A stretch of 5,495 nt of DNA from the NCBI GenBank assembly GCA_021828715.1, contig JAJZDF010000059.1:1-5495 (forward strand), written 5' to 3'. The translations under genes were made by a program, and so were the position numbers. This DNA is from Thermoplasmata archaeon. GTDB taxonomy: Archaea > Thermoplasmatota > Thermoplasmata > Lutacidiplasmatales > UBA184. How positions within the stretch are numbered: the stretch's first letter is position 1; each line of letters starts with the position of its first letter. The notes beneath the pieces are model-generated. The model made no database searches. It worked only from the letters and a program-made list of their open reading frames with translations, and was not told the origin of the DNA. Shown here in pieces: positions 1 to 5,131 of this stretch.

Positions 1-806
1 TCGACCAGTTCGTCCGCGCCGGACTCCCCGCCCGGGTGCGCGCCGACCACGGCCACCTCTACGTGGAGGCGGACGACGCGGCCCGCGCCGCCCCCCTGGT
101 CGCCCGGGTGTTCGGGGTCACGTCCGTGAGCGTCGTCCACGAGGTACCGACCGTCCGCGCCGAGATCACGCGGGAACTCCTCGACCTCGCCGCCCCGCGG
201 CTCCGCCCGGGGGCGAGCTTCGCCGTCCGCGCCCGACGGACGGGGCAGCACCCGTTCACGAGCCAGGAGCTCGCCCGGGACCTGGGAGGGGATCTCCTCG
301 ACCGGTTCGCCCCCCTCGGCCTCCGGGTCGATCTCGAACAGCCGGACGTCGAACTGTTCGTCGAGGTCCGCGGACCGCGGACCTACCTTTACTTCGACCG
401 GACCCCGGGGCCGGGGGGCCTTCCCCTCGGGGTCGCGGGCCACCTGGTGGCGTACGTCGACGGGAGCCGCGCCGCCCTCGGTGCCTGGCTGATGATGAAG
501 CGCGGCTGCCGGGTCGGACTGGTCGTCGGCGCGGGCGGCGAACCGTATGCGGACACGGTGCTCGCCCGGTACGACCCGAACGTGCGCCGGATCGCCGCCC
601 CCGAGGGCCCCGAGGGGTGGGCGGCGGCGGTCGGCGAACTCGCCGAGTCGACGCACGCCGACGGGGTCGTGCTGCCGATCGGGGTGGAGGCGTATCCCGG
701 CGTCCTCGGCCGGTGGGGCGACCGGGTCGTCTTTTCGCCGACGATCGGCCTCACCGATGCCGAGGTGGAGGAGCGATGGCAGATCGTCGCGGCCCGCGCG
801 GAGTGA
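1..806 (+). CDS. ThiI-like THUMP protein with degenerate PP-loop (5' end missing)
   Basis: The frame is open from base 3 to a TGA at 804-806. A GTG at 36 could be read as a start, but the family's N-terminal ferredoxin-like domain is only half present, so the true start probably lies before the window. Visible in order: the end of the ferredoxin-like domain (FGVTSVSVVHEV), a THUMP domain (FAVRARRTGQHPFTSQELAR, then PDVELFVEVR), the ThiI linker signature (PGPGGLPLGVAG), then the adenylation-domain helix LMMKRGCRV. Active ThiI carries SGGxDS just before that helix and transfers sulfur to U8 of tRNA and to the thiazole pathway. Here the aligned residues are VDGSRA (nt 456-473), so the ATP-binding loop looks lost. 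The protein resumes similarity at SPTIGLTDAEV (family PLIGxDKEEI) and stops before the family's catalytic cysteine; the GQVASQT-type segment is also missing. I infer a non-catalytic tRNA-binding relative. Family assignment is firm, function is not. Confidence 0.82.
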   Translation, partial: DQFVRAGLPARVRADHGHLYVEADDAARAAPLVARVFGVTSVSVVHEVPTVRAEITRELLDLAAPRLRPGASFAVRARRTGQHPFTSQELARDLGGDLLDRFAPLGLRVDLEQPDVELFVEVRGPRTYLYFDRTPGPGGLPLGVAGHLVAYVDGSRAALGAWLMMKRGCRVGLVVGAGGEPYADTVLARYDPNVRRIAAPEGPEGWAAAVGELAESTHADGVVLPIGVEAYPGVLGRWGDRVVFSPTIGLTDAEVEERWQIVAARAE

Positions 807-1024
807 ACCAGCGGACGTTCGAGGTCGACGCGGGGCCGCCGGCGCTCCCGGTGGCCCTCCCCTCGCCGCCGGTGGTCGAGGCGCCGGAACCGCGAACCCC
901 CGCCCGCCGGCCCGATCCGGTCGGGCCCTCCGGCGACCGCCTGTGGAGCCGTCGGTACCAATGGCTCGCCGCCCGCGATGCGGCGGAGCGCGCCGCCCGG
1001 GAGGCGGCGGCGCCCCCGCCGTGA
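776..1024 (+). CDS. small proline/alanine-rich hypothetical protein
   Basis: I do not recognise this 82-residue protein. It starts inside the end of the ThiI-like gene. The ATG at 776 has a purine-rich Shine-Dalgarno-like stretch (GAGGTGGAGGAG, 762-773) before it. A GTG at 803 would instead give a 4-nt GTGA overlap and 73 residues, and codon third positions between 776 and 802 fit the upstream gene better, so the start is uncertain. The first two thirds are rich in proline, alanine and valine and probably disordered. The last 30 residues (from GDRLWSRRYQWLAAR) look like one basic amphipathic helix with two tryptophans, followed by an alanine-proline tail. No signal peptide or membrane segment is seen. 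Overlap with the ThiI-like gene implies co-translation and perhaps partnership. It could also be a lineage-specific or spurious ORF. Confidence 0.55.
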   Translation: MADRRGPRGVNQRTFEVDAGPPALPVALPSPPVVEAPEPRTPARRPDPVGPSGDRLWSRRYQWLAARDAAERAAREAAAPPP

Positions 1025-1040
1025 CGGGAGTTCCGCCTCG

Positions 1041-1054
1041 GTAGGGTTAAGAAG
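1041..1054 (+). promoter_or_regulatory. possible promoter for the eL20-pfdA-ftsY cluster
   Basis: The 63-nt gap between the small hypothetical gene and eL20 contains one relatively A/T-rich patch, GTAGGGTTAAGAAG, in otherwise very G+C-rich DNA. Its TTAA core is about 38 nt before the eL20 ATG, somewhat farther than the roughly 32 nt seen for the eL15 and GINS boxes. The match to an archaeal TATA box is poor, so read-through from the upstream genes is an equally good explanation for expression. Confidence 0.35.
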
Positions 1055-1087
1055 GGGACCCGGGTGGGCGCGACGCCGAGAGCGCAC

Positions 1088-1276
1088 ATGCCGACTTTCC
1101 GGGTCCAGGGATCGTTCTACGCCCGTCGGGGGTACTGGCAGCCGTTCACCAAGGTCCACGAGGCGGACACAAGGGAGAACGCCGTCCATTGGGCCTTTTC
1201 GGAGATCGGCGGATGCCATCACGTGAAGCGGAGCCTCGTCCGCATCGAGAGCGTGGGCGAGGAACCGGTCCCATGA
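1088..1276 (+). CDS. rpl18a: 50S ribosomal protein eL20 (L18Ae/LX)
   Basis: This 62-residue protein matches the archaeal LX family (eL20, equivalent to part of eukaryotic L18a), a component of the large ribosomal subunit. Recognisable stretches are the N-terminal strand MPTFRVQGSF, the RGYWQPFTKVHEAD segment with the family's W-Q-P-F, the helix ENAVHWAFSEIG and the C-terminal strand HHVKRSLVRIESV. The ATG at 1088 gives the expected family start (MPxFRV). An in-frame GTG at 1064 would add eight residues without homology. There is no convincing Shine-Dalgarno sequence, which suits a short-leader transcript. Its stop overlaps the prefoldin start (ATGA at 1273-1276). LX followed by prefoldin alpha and ftsY is a widespread archaeal gene order, which supports all three calls. 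Confidence 0.93.
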   Translation: MPTFRVQGSFYARRGYWQPFTKVHEADTRENAVHWAFSEIGGCHHVKRSLVRIESVGEEPVP

Positions 1277-1734
1277 GTGGGGGGAGGCCGGAGCCGGTCT
1301 CCGAGGAGCAGGTCCAGGACGACCTGATGCGCCTCGAGGCGTACCGGAACCAGCTTCAGGCGATCGTCCAGCAGCACGACCTCCTCGCCGCCTCCCGTAC
1401 GGACCATCTGCGCGCCCGCGAATCGCTGGAAGGGGTCGATCGGGCGGAAAGCGGGAGCGAGTACCTGGTCCCGCTCGGCGGAGAGGCGTACGTTCGCGGC
1501 TCGATCCGCAAGGACACCCCGGTGCTCCTCGGGATCGGCTCGGGCGTCGTTGTCGAGATGGACCGGAGCAAGGCGGCCGAGACCGTCGCCGAGCGGACGA
1601 CCCGCATCGAGCAGGCCCTCCGGGACCTCGAGGGGCAGGCCGCCGCGCTGGACGAGCGGATCCAGCTCCTCTCGCAGCGCCTCGACTCGCTCACCCGAGC
1701 GACCCCGGGGTCGCGAAATGTGGGCAGCGCTTAA
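1273..1734 (+). CDS. pfdA: prefoldin subunit alpha
   Basis: Prefoldin is the cytosolic hexamer (two alpha, four beta) that captures nascent or unfolded proteins on coiled-coil tentacles and passes them to the thermosome. The 153-residue protein has the alpha architecture: an N-terminal coiled-coil helix at about residues 10-52 (EEQVQDDLMRLEAYRNQLQA), a central double beta-hairpin at about 62-96 (PLGGEAYVRGSIRKDTPVLL then GIGSGVVVEM), and a C-terminal coiled coil at about 98-141. The last dozen residues (RATPGSRNVGSA) look disordered and coincide with a DNA palindrome just before ftsY. Length is normal for the family. The ATG overlaps the eL20 stop by 4 nt, with GAGGA (1259-1263) as a possible Shine-Dalgarno site. 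The gene overlaps ftsY by 17 nt, so the two are likely translated in a coupled way. Confidence 0.95.
   Translation: MSGGRPEPVSEEQVQDDLMRLEAYRNQLQAIVQQHDLLAASRTDHLRARESLEGVDRAESGSEYLVPLGGEAYVRGSIRKDTPVLLGIGSGVVVEMDRSKAAETVAERTTRIEQALRDLEGQAAALDERIQLLSQRLDSLTRATPGSRNVGSA
1699..1714. repeat. perfect 16-nt palindrome before the ftsY start codon
   Basis: Bases 1699-1714 read GCGACCCCGGGGTCGC, identical to their reverse complement. In RNA this can fold as a 6-bp all-strong stem (GCGACC with GGTCGC) around a CCGG loop. It lies in the last codons of pfdA, encoding TPGSR, and ends three bases before the ftsY ATG at 1718, with no Shine-Dalgarno sequence there. A structure in this place would block initiation at ftsY unless a ribosome finishing pfdA melts it. 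The palindrome is directly visible; the regulatory role is inference. Confidence 0.5.
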
Positions 1735-2776
1735 GGCCCGGCTGCGGCGCTCGCCGCCCCCCGAGCCGACCTCTGTCGCGCCCGCGACGTCCGATCCGTC
1801 GCCGTCCGCGCCCTCCGTCTCCTCCCCCTCCGCGGCGGCGGCCGAGTCGGCGCCCCGAACCCCGCGACCGTCAACAGCCGCGCCCCCCGACGGGATCTTC
1901 GCCGAGGGATTCTTCGGGAAGCGCCTGGCCGAGGCGACGGTCGACGAGGTCTTCGACGACCTGGAGGTCGTCCTGCTCCAGTCGGACGTCGCCCTCCCCG
2001 TGATCGAGCGCATGCGGCGCGACCTCCGCAAGGAGCTCGCGGGCCGGAAGCTCCGCTACGGTGTCGACGCGGAGGAGGCGATCCGCTCCTGTCTCGAACG
2101 ATCGGTCCGCGGGATCCTGGCGCGGCCCCCGGTCGATCTGCCGGCGACGATCCGCGCCGCGCCCCGCCGGCCGTACGTCCTCCTCTTCGTCGGGGTGAAC
2201 GGCACCGGCAAGACGACGACGATCGCCAAGCTCGCCGGGTGGCTCCGCGGGCAGGGGCTCTCGGTCGTCCTGGCGGCGAGCGACACGTTCCGCGCCGGGG
2301 CGATCGAGCAGCTCCTGGTGCACGGGGAGCGCCTCGGGATCCGCGTGGTCCGCCAGCAGGCGGGCAGCGATCCGGCGGCGGTCGCCTACGACGCGGTCGA
2401 GCACGCGAGGGCGAAGGGGATCGATGTCGTGCTGGTCGACACCGCCGGCCGGCAGCATACGAACGAGAACCTCATCGAGGAGGCGAAGAAGATCCGCCGG
2501 GTCGTGGAGCCCCAGATGACGATCTTTGTCGGCGACGCGCTGAGCGGGCACGACGTCGTGGAACAGGCGCGGGAGTTCGACCGGGCGCTCGGGATCGACG
2601 GCCTGATCGTCACGAAGCTCGACGCCGACACGAAGGGAGGTGCGGCGCTGAGCCTCGCCTTTGTCACGAAGAAGCCGATCCTGTTCGCCGGGGTCGGCCA
2701 AGGGTATTCCGATCTCCGTCCGTTCGACCCCGACTGGATGGTCCGTCGCCTCTTCGCGGAGGGAACGGCCGGGTGA
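1718..2776 (+). CDS. ftsY: signal recognition particle receptor FtsY
   Basis: FtsY is the SRP receptor GTPase. It docks with SRP54 at the membrane and hands the translating ribosome to the Sec translocon. The protein has 352 residues. A short basic N-terminus (MWAALKARLRR) resembles the family's amphipathic membrane-binding helix. Residues 12-57 form a linker of mainly Pro, Ser and Ala with very few charges. The helical N domain (about 60-140) includes DVALPVIERM. The G domain carries G1 GVNGTGKT at 159-166, the SRP-GTPase motif DTFRAGAIEQL at 189-199, G3 DTAGR at 241-245, G4 TKLD at 299-302, DTKGG at 304-308, and the closing loop GVGQGYSDL at 325-333. DTAGR and GVGQGY with a C-terminal PFDPDW segment mark FtsY rather than SRP54, as does the lack of an M domain. 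The start overlaps the pfdA end by 17 nt and agrees with the family's basic N-terminus. Confidence 0.97.
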   Translation: MWAALKARLRRSPPPEPTSVAPATSDPSPSAPSVSSPSAAAAESAPRTPRPSTAAPPDGIFAEGFFGKRLAEATVDEVFDDLEVVLLQSDVALPVIERMRRDLRKELAGRKLRYGVDAEEAIRSCLERSVRGILARPPVDLPATIRAAPRRPYVLLFVGVNGTGKTTTIAKLAGWLRGQGLSVVLAASDTFRAGAIEQLLVHGERLGIRVVRQQAGSDPAAVAYDAVEHARAKGIDVVLVDTAGRQHTNENLIEEAKKIRRVVEPQMTIFVGDALSGHDVVEQAREFDRALGIDGLIVTKLDADTKGGAALSLAFVTKKPILFAGVGQGYSDLRPFDPDWMVRRLFAEGTAG

Positions 2777-3552
2777 CGGCCCAGCTCGACGTCGTCCTGG
2801 TCCGCCCGAAGGAGGACGGCAACGTCGGCGCCGTCGCCCGCCTCGCCCGGAACTTCGGCGCCGACCGGCTCGTCCTGGTGGCCCCGCGCGCGGCGATCGG
2901 CCCCGAGGCGAGCCGTCGGGCGATGGCCGGCGTACCGTTCCTCGAGCGCGCGCTCCGGGCGCCGACGCTCGAGCGGGCGGTCGAACCGTCCGACCTGGTG
3001 GTCGGCACGACCGACCTCTCCACGGGGCGGTCGAACGCCTACCTGCGCCGCTCGGTGAGCCCCGAACGGCTCGGCGAGCTGCTGCGCCCCCTCCAGGGCC
3101 GGGTCGCGCTCGTCTTCGGGCCGGAGGATAACGGGCTCTCCCGGACCGAGCTCGCCCGCTGCGACCTTCTGGTCCACATCCCGGCCCGGCGGGAATTCCC
3201 GACCTTGAACCTCTCCCACGCCGTCGCGGTCGTCCTCTACGCGGTGCACCGGGCCCGCGGCGGCGCGGATCCGGAGTCGACCCCGGCCCCCGAGGAGATC
3301 CTGCTGAACGGGGTCGAGCGGGAGCTGTTCCTGGCCCGGATCGACGCCCTGCTCGCCCGGACCCGCTACCCGGCGCACAAGCGACGGGGTTTAATCCTCC
3401 TGTTTCGTCGTGTGATGGGCCGGTCGACGCCTTCCGAGGCGGAGTACCGGATGATGCTCGGGCTCTTCAAGAGCTTCGAGCGCGAACTCGACAGGAAATC
3501 CCATGGCGGGAAGCAACGGCGACTGGTTACGGGTGCGCGGCATCGGGCGTGA
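2773..3552 (+). CDS. trmJ: SPOUT-class RNA 2'-O-methyltransferase, TrmJ/TrmH family
   Basis: This is a 259-residue SpoU-type (alpha/beta-knot) methyltransferase that uses S-adenosylmethionine to methylate a ribose 2'-OH in RNA. Its closest recognisable group is TrmJ, which modifies tRNA position 32. All three SPOUT motifs are present: motif 1 NVGAVARLARNFG (17-29) with the RNA-binding N17 and R23, motif 2 VFGPEDNGLS (114-123), and motif 3 PTLNLSHAVAVVLYAV (from about 143), forming the trefoil-knot cofactor site. A helical C-terminal extension (about 165-243) is as expected for TrmJ dimers. The GTG start makes a GTGA overlap with ftsY and has GGAGG (2758-2762) ten bases upstream. The last 16 residues are read through the next gene's start and show weaker G/C preference at third codon positions, so they look like an eroded tail. 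Substrate nucleotide is inferred from family, not shown. Confidence 0.9.
   Translation: MTAQLDVVLVRPKEDGNVGAVARLARNFGADRLVLVAPRAAIGPEASRRAMAGVPFLERALRAPTLERAVEPSDLVVGTTDLSTGRSNAYLRRSVSPERLGELLRPLQGRVALVFGPEDNGLSRTELARCDLLVHIPARREFPTLNLSHAVAVVLYAVHRARGGADPESTPAPEEILLNGVERELFLARIDALLARTRYPAHKRRGLILLFRRVMGRSTPSEAEYRMMLGLFKSFERELDRKSHGGKQRRLVTGARHRA
3493..3496 (+). promoter_or_regulatory. Shine-Dalgarno-like AGGA that supports the start at 3503
   Basis: AGGA lies six bases before the ATG at 3503, inside the 3' end of the methyltransferase gene. It is the reason, with codon bias in the overlap, for starting the next gene at 3503 rather than at an in-frame GTG at 3533. The motif is short and could occur by chance. 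Confidence 0.4.
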
Positions 3553-3943
3553 GCGCTTTGCGGGGTACCTCGCGGAGTACCTCGAGTCGATCGGCTACCG
3601 GGTGGAACGGAACGAAACGGCGGAGCCGCCGCTCTCCCGGCTGACGGCGACCCTCGTCCGCACGACTCCGTCGGTCCCCCCGGCGGCGGCCGAGCTCTCC
3701 TTCCGGGTGCTTCCGACGAGCGGCGGGGCCGTCGCCCGCTGGGAAGGACCGACCTCCCTCCCGGCCGACCAGCGGCCCCGGATGGACCGCCTGGTCCGGG
3801 AGATGGAGACCCACCTCGAGCGGTCGGTCTTCACGGAAAGCCATGCCACGGCGAAGATCGTCCGACCGCCGTCCCCGCACCTGCCGTGGATCGAGGCGCC
3901 TCCCTCCCCGGAGTCGGCCGAGCCGGTGTCGGCATCTTTATAA
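3503..3943 (+). CDS. hypothetical protein, 146 residues
   Basis: I do not recognise this protein. It overlaps the end of the methyltransferase gene by 50 nt, and in the overlap its frame shows the stronger G/C preference at third codon positions, which favours it as genuine. The N-terminal part (WLRVRGIGRERFAGYLAEYLESIGYRVERNE, about residues 8-38) looks like a strand-helix-strand unit. The middle (LTATLVRT, AELSFRVLPTSGGAVARW) suggests antiparallel strands, followed by a helix (QRPRMDRLVREMETHLERSVF). This is a small soluble alpha+beta domain, with a proline-rich, probably disordered tail of about 30 residues. It has no cysteine, no signal peptide and no membrane segment. Placement after eL20, prefoldin, FtsY and TrmJ suggests a housekeeping role linked to translation, but nothing proves it. 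Its TAA stop is part of the next gene's TATA box. Confidence 0.72.
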   Translation: MAGSNGDWLRVRGIGRERFAGYLAEYLESIGYRVERNETAEPPLSRLTATLVRTTPSVPPAAAELSFRVLPTSGGAVARWEGPTSLPADQRPRMDRLVREMETHLERSVFTESHATAKIVRPPSPHLPWIEAPPSPESAEPVSASL

Positions 3944-3944
3944 T
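3936..3944 (+). promoter_or_regulatory. TATA box of the eL15 gene
   Basis: CTTTATAAT stands out in G+C-rich DNA and is an excellent archaeal TATA box. Its centre is about 32 nt before the eL15 ATG at 3973. Archaeal transcription usually begins about 25 nt downstream of the box, so the message would have a leader of only a few bases. No Shine-Dalgarno sequence lies before the ATG, in agreement. The box contains the TAA stop (3941-3943) of the preceding gene. Confidence 0.78.
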
Positions 3945-3972
3945 CCGCACCCGGGTCCCCCGCCCCGCTTCG

Positions 3973-4587
3973 ATGACGACCTCCGCCTATCGGTACATGG
4001 CCCGCGCGTTCCAGGAGACCCTCGGCGAAGAGGGTTCGGACCGGCGCCACGAGCGGCTGCTGACGTGGCGGCGCGAGCATACCGTGACGCGCCTCGCGCA
4101 CCCGACCCGACTCGACCGGGCGCGGGCGCTCGGGTTCCGGGCCAAGGGCGGATACGTCGTCGTCCGGGTCCGCGTCCGCCGCGGCGGCCAGCGCAAGCGG
4201 GCGATCATCGCCGGACGCCGACCGAAGCACAAGGGGATCCTCCGGATGACGCTGGCGAAGAGCCTCCAGCGGATCGCCGAGGAACGGGCGGCGAAGCATT
4301 ACCCGAACCTCGAAGTCCTGAACTCCTACTGGGTCGGCGAGGACGGGAAGCAGAAGTTCTTCGAGATCATCCTGGTCGATCCGGTGCATCCGGAGATCGT
4401 CACCGATCCCCAGATCAGCTGGATCGCCGCCCCGAACCAGAAGGGACGGGCGTACCGCGGCCTCACCAGCGCCGGCCGCGCCGGCCGCGGGCTCCGCTGG
4501 AAAGGGACGGGCGCGGAGCGGTTCCGGCCGTCGCGCGCGGCGAACCGGCGTCCGACCCGCCGCACCCAGATGAAGGTCATCCCGTAG
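3973..4587 (+). CDS. rpl15e: 50S ribosomal protein eL15 (L15e)
   Basis: This is the archaeal/eukaryotic large-subunit protein eL15, an rRNA-binding protein with a long basic tail. The 204-residue product carries the family from end to end: an N-terminal helix with WRREHTVTRL (32-41), the hallmark PTRLDRARALGFRAKGGYVV (44-63), RVRVRRGGQRKR (65-76), NLEVLNSYWVGEDG (112-125), the ILVDP stretch (133-137), and the basic C-terminus GLTSAGRAGRGLRWKGTGAE. Length is slightly above the usual roughly 195. The ATG at 3973 is chosen because it gives the family N-terminus (AYRYMARAF) and lies at the right distance from the TATA box; an upstream in-frame ATG at 3886 lies inside the preceding gene. It is likely transcribed from its own promoter. 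Its end overlaps the opposite-strand Toprim gene by 11 nt. Confidence 0.96.
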   Translation: MTTSAYRYMARAFQETLGEEGSDRRHERLLTWRREHTVTRLAHPTRLDRARALGFRAKGGYVVVRVRVRRGGQRKRAIIAGRRPKHKGILRMTLAKSLQRIAEERAAKHYPNLEVLNSYWVGEDGKQKFFEIILVDPVHPEIVTDPQISWIAAPNQKGRAYRGLTSAGRAGRGLRWKGTGAERFRPSRAANRRPTRRTQMKVIP

Positions 4588-5035
4588 GCGGGTCGTCGTC
4601 GTCCAGACGGCGCTCGATCTCGACCCCCTCGCTCTCGGCGAGCCGACGGGCCCAGCCGTACAGCCCCTCGACGTGGACGACCTCTCCGCGGAGGACGCGG
4701 GCGATGCGGCGACGGGTCTCGAGATCGAGCTCCACCCGGTCCGGCGCGAGAAACTCCTCGAGCCGGTGCGCGAGGTGCCCGCCCTCCGTATCCCAGTCGG
4801 TGAGGAGGACGACCCGGCGGTGGCGACGCACGAGTTCCTGCGCGGTCTCGCCGAGGCTATGGCCCGCATGGAGGACCGCGACGGGGCCCGGGAGTCCCAG
4901 CCGCGCGACCGAGCGGCGGTCCCGTTCCCCTTCGACGACGACGACGGTCCCGGGGACGGCGCTCGCGATCCGGAGGCGCTGCCAGGCGGCGACGAACTCG
5001 GCCAGGCGGTCGTCCCCGTCCGGTCGCTCCCGCAT
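4577..5035 (-). CDS. small Toprim-domain protein, UPF0292-like
   Basis: This 152-residue protein is a stand-alone Toprim fold, the Mg2+-binding catalytic module shared by primases, topoisomerases, OLD nucleases and RNase M5. The acidic metal-binding residues are intact: Glu35 in VVVVEGERDR (31-40), and Asp80 and Asp82 in LLTDWDTEGG (77-86). The segment between them (VAVLHAGHSL) gives the expected strand, and the C-terminal half (VELDLETRRRIARVL then VVHVEGLYGW) resembles the small archaeal proteins grouped as UPF0292. The actual substrate of this group is not known to me; nuclease or primase-like chemistry is inferred from the fold. The ATG at 5035 begins a short N-terminal helix before the domain; longer in-frame starts would run across the divergent GINS gene and are rejected. 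The start has no clear Shine-Dalgarno sequence. It converges with eL15 and diverges from GINS. Confidence 0.88.
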   Translation of the reverse strand: MRERPDGDDRLAEFVAAWQRLRIASAVPGTVVVVEGERDRRSVARLGLPGPVAVLHAGHSLGETAQELVRRHRRVVLLTDWDTEGGHLAHRLEEFLAPDRVELDLETRRRIARVLRGEVVHVEGLYGWARRLAESEGVEIERRLDDDDPPTG

Positions 5036-5131
5036 TGTACCGTTGGTCCGGCCGTCGGCGGCGGCCCGGGCCCGATAGGGCGACACCGCATATCTCCTAT
5101 AGTCCTGGGGCGGTTCCCGTCCCGGCCCTCC
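5036..5131. promoter_or_regulatory. divergent intergenic region between Toprim and GINS genes
   Basis: This 96-nt region separates the two divergent start codons, so it should hold both promoters. The right half carries an A/T-rich patch listed separately for GINS. The left half is G+C-rich and includes a 10-bp palindrome GGCCCGGGCC (5063-5072). No clear TATA box at the usual 30-odd nt is seen for the minus-strand gene. The shared A/T patch, about 60 nt from that start, or CCCTATCGGG on the minus strand, may serve. Confidence 0.5.
5089..5103 (+). promoter_or_regulatory. probable TATA region of the GINS gene
   Basis: GCATATCTCCTATAGT is the only A/T-rich patch in the divergent region. The CCTATAGT part is centred about 32 nt before the ATG at 5132, the same spacing as the eL15 box to its ATG, and predicts a leader of a few bases. 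There is no Shine-Dalgarno sequence before the ATG. On the opposite strand the same patch reads CTATAGGAGATATGC and might also drive the Toprim gene. Confidence 0.55.

Noticed and set aside
36..38. GTG at 36 as the true start of the ThiI-like gene
   Set aside because: Upstream codons remain open and continue the ferredoxin-like domain, so the gene most likely begins before the window.
389..1222. Minus-strand open frame spanning the ThiI-like gene, the small unknown and eL20
   Set aside because: Arg/Pro/Ser-rich shadow translation without domain features, antisense to eL20.
1738..1890. Ser/Pro/Ala-rich stretch as a possible frameshift or foreign insert in ftsY
   Set aside because: The frame is continuous from the basic N-terminal helix to the N domain, with the same codon preference. 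A disordered linker is a simpler explanation.
2386..3378. Long minus-strand open frame opposite the ftsY end and TrmJ
   Set aside because: Antisense to genes with full family motifs; composition is that of a mirrored high-G+C frame, with no recognisable domain.
4468..4492. Short GCCGGCCGC direct repeats near the end of eL15
   Set aside because: They encode the conserved Ser-Ala-Gly-Arg-Ala-Gly-Arg-Gly stretch of eL15, so the repeat follows from protein sequence and codon bias.
5063..5072. GGCCCGGGCC palindrome as an operator in the Toprim-GINS region
   Set aside because: Ten-base G/C palindromes are expected often by chance at this composition, and it has no second copy nearby.
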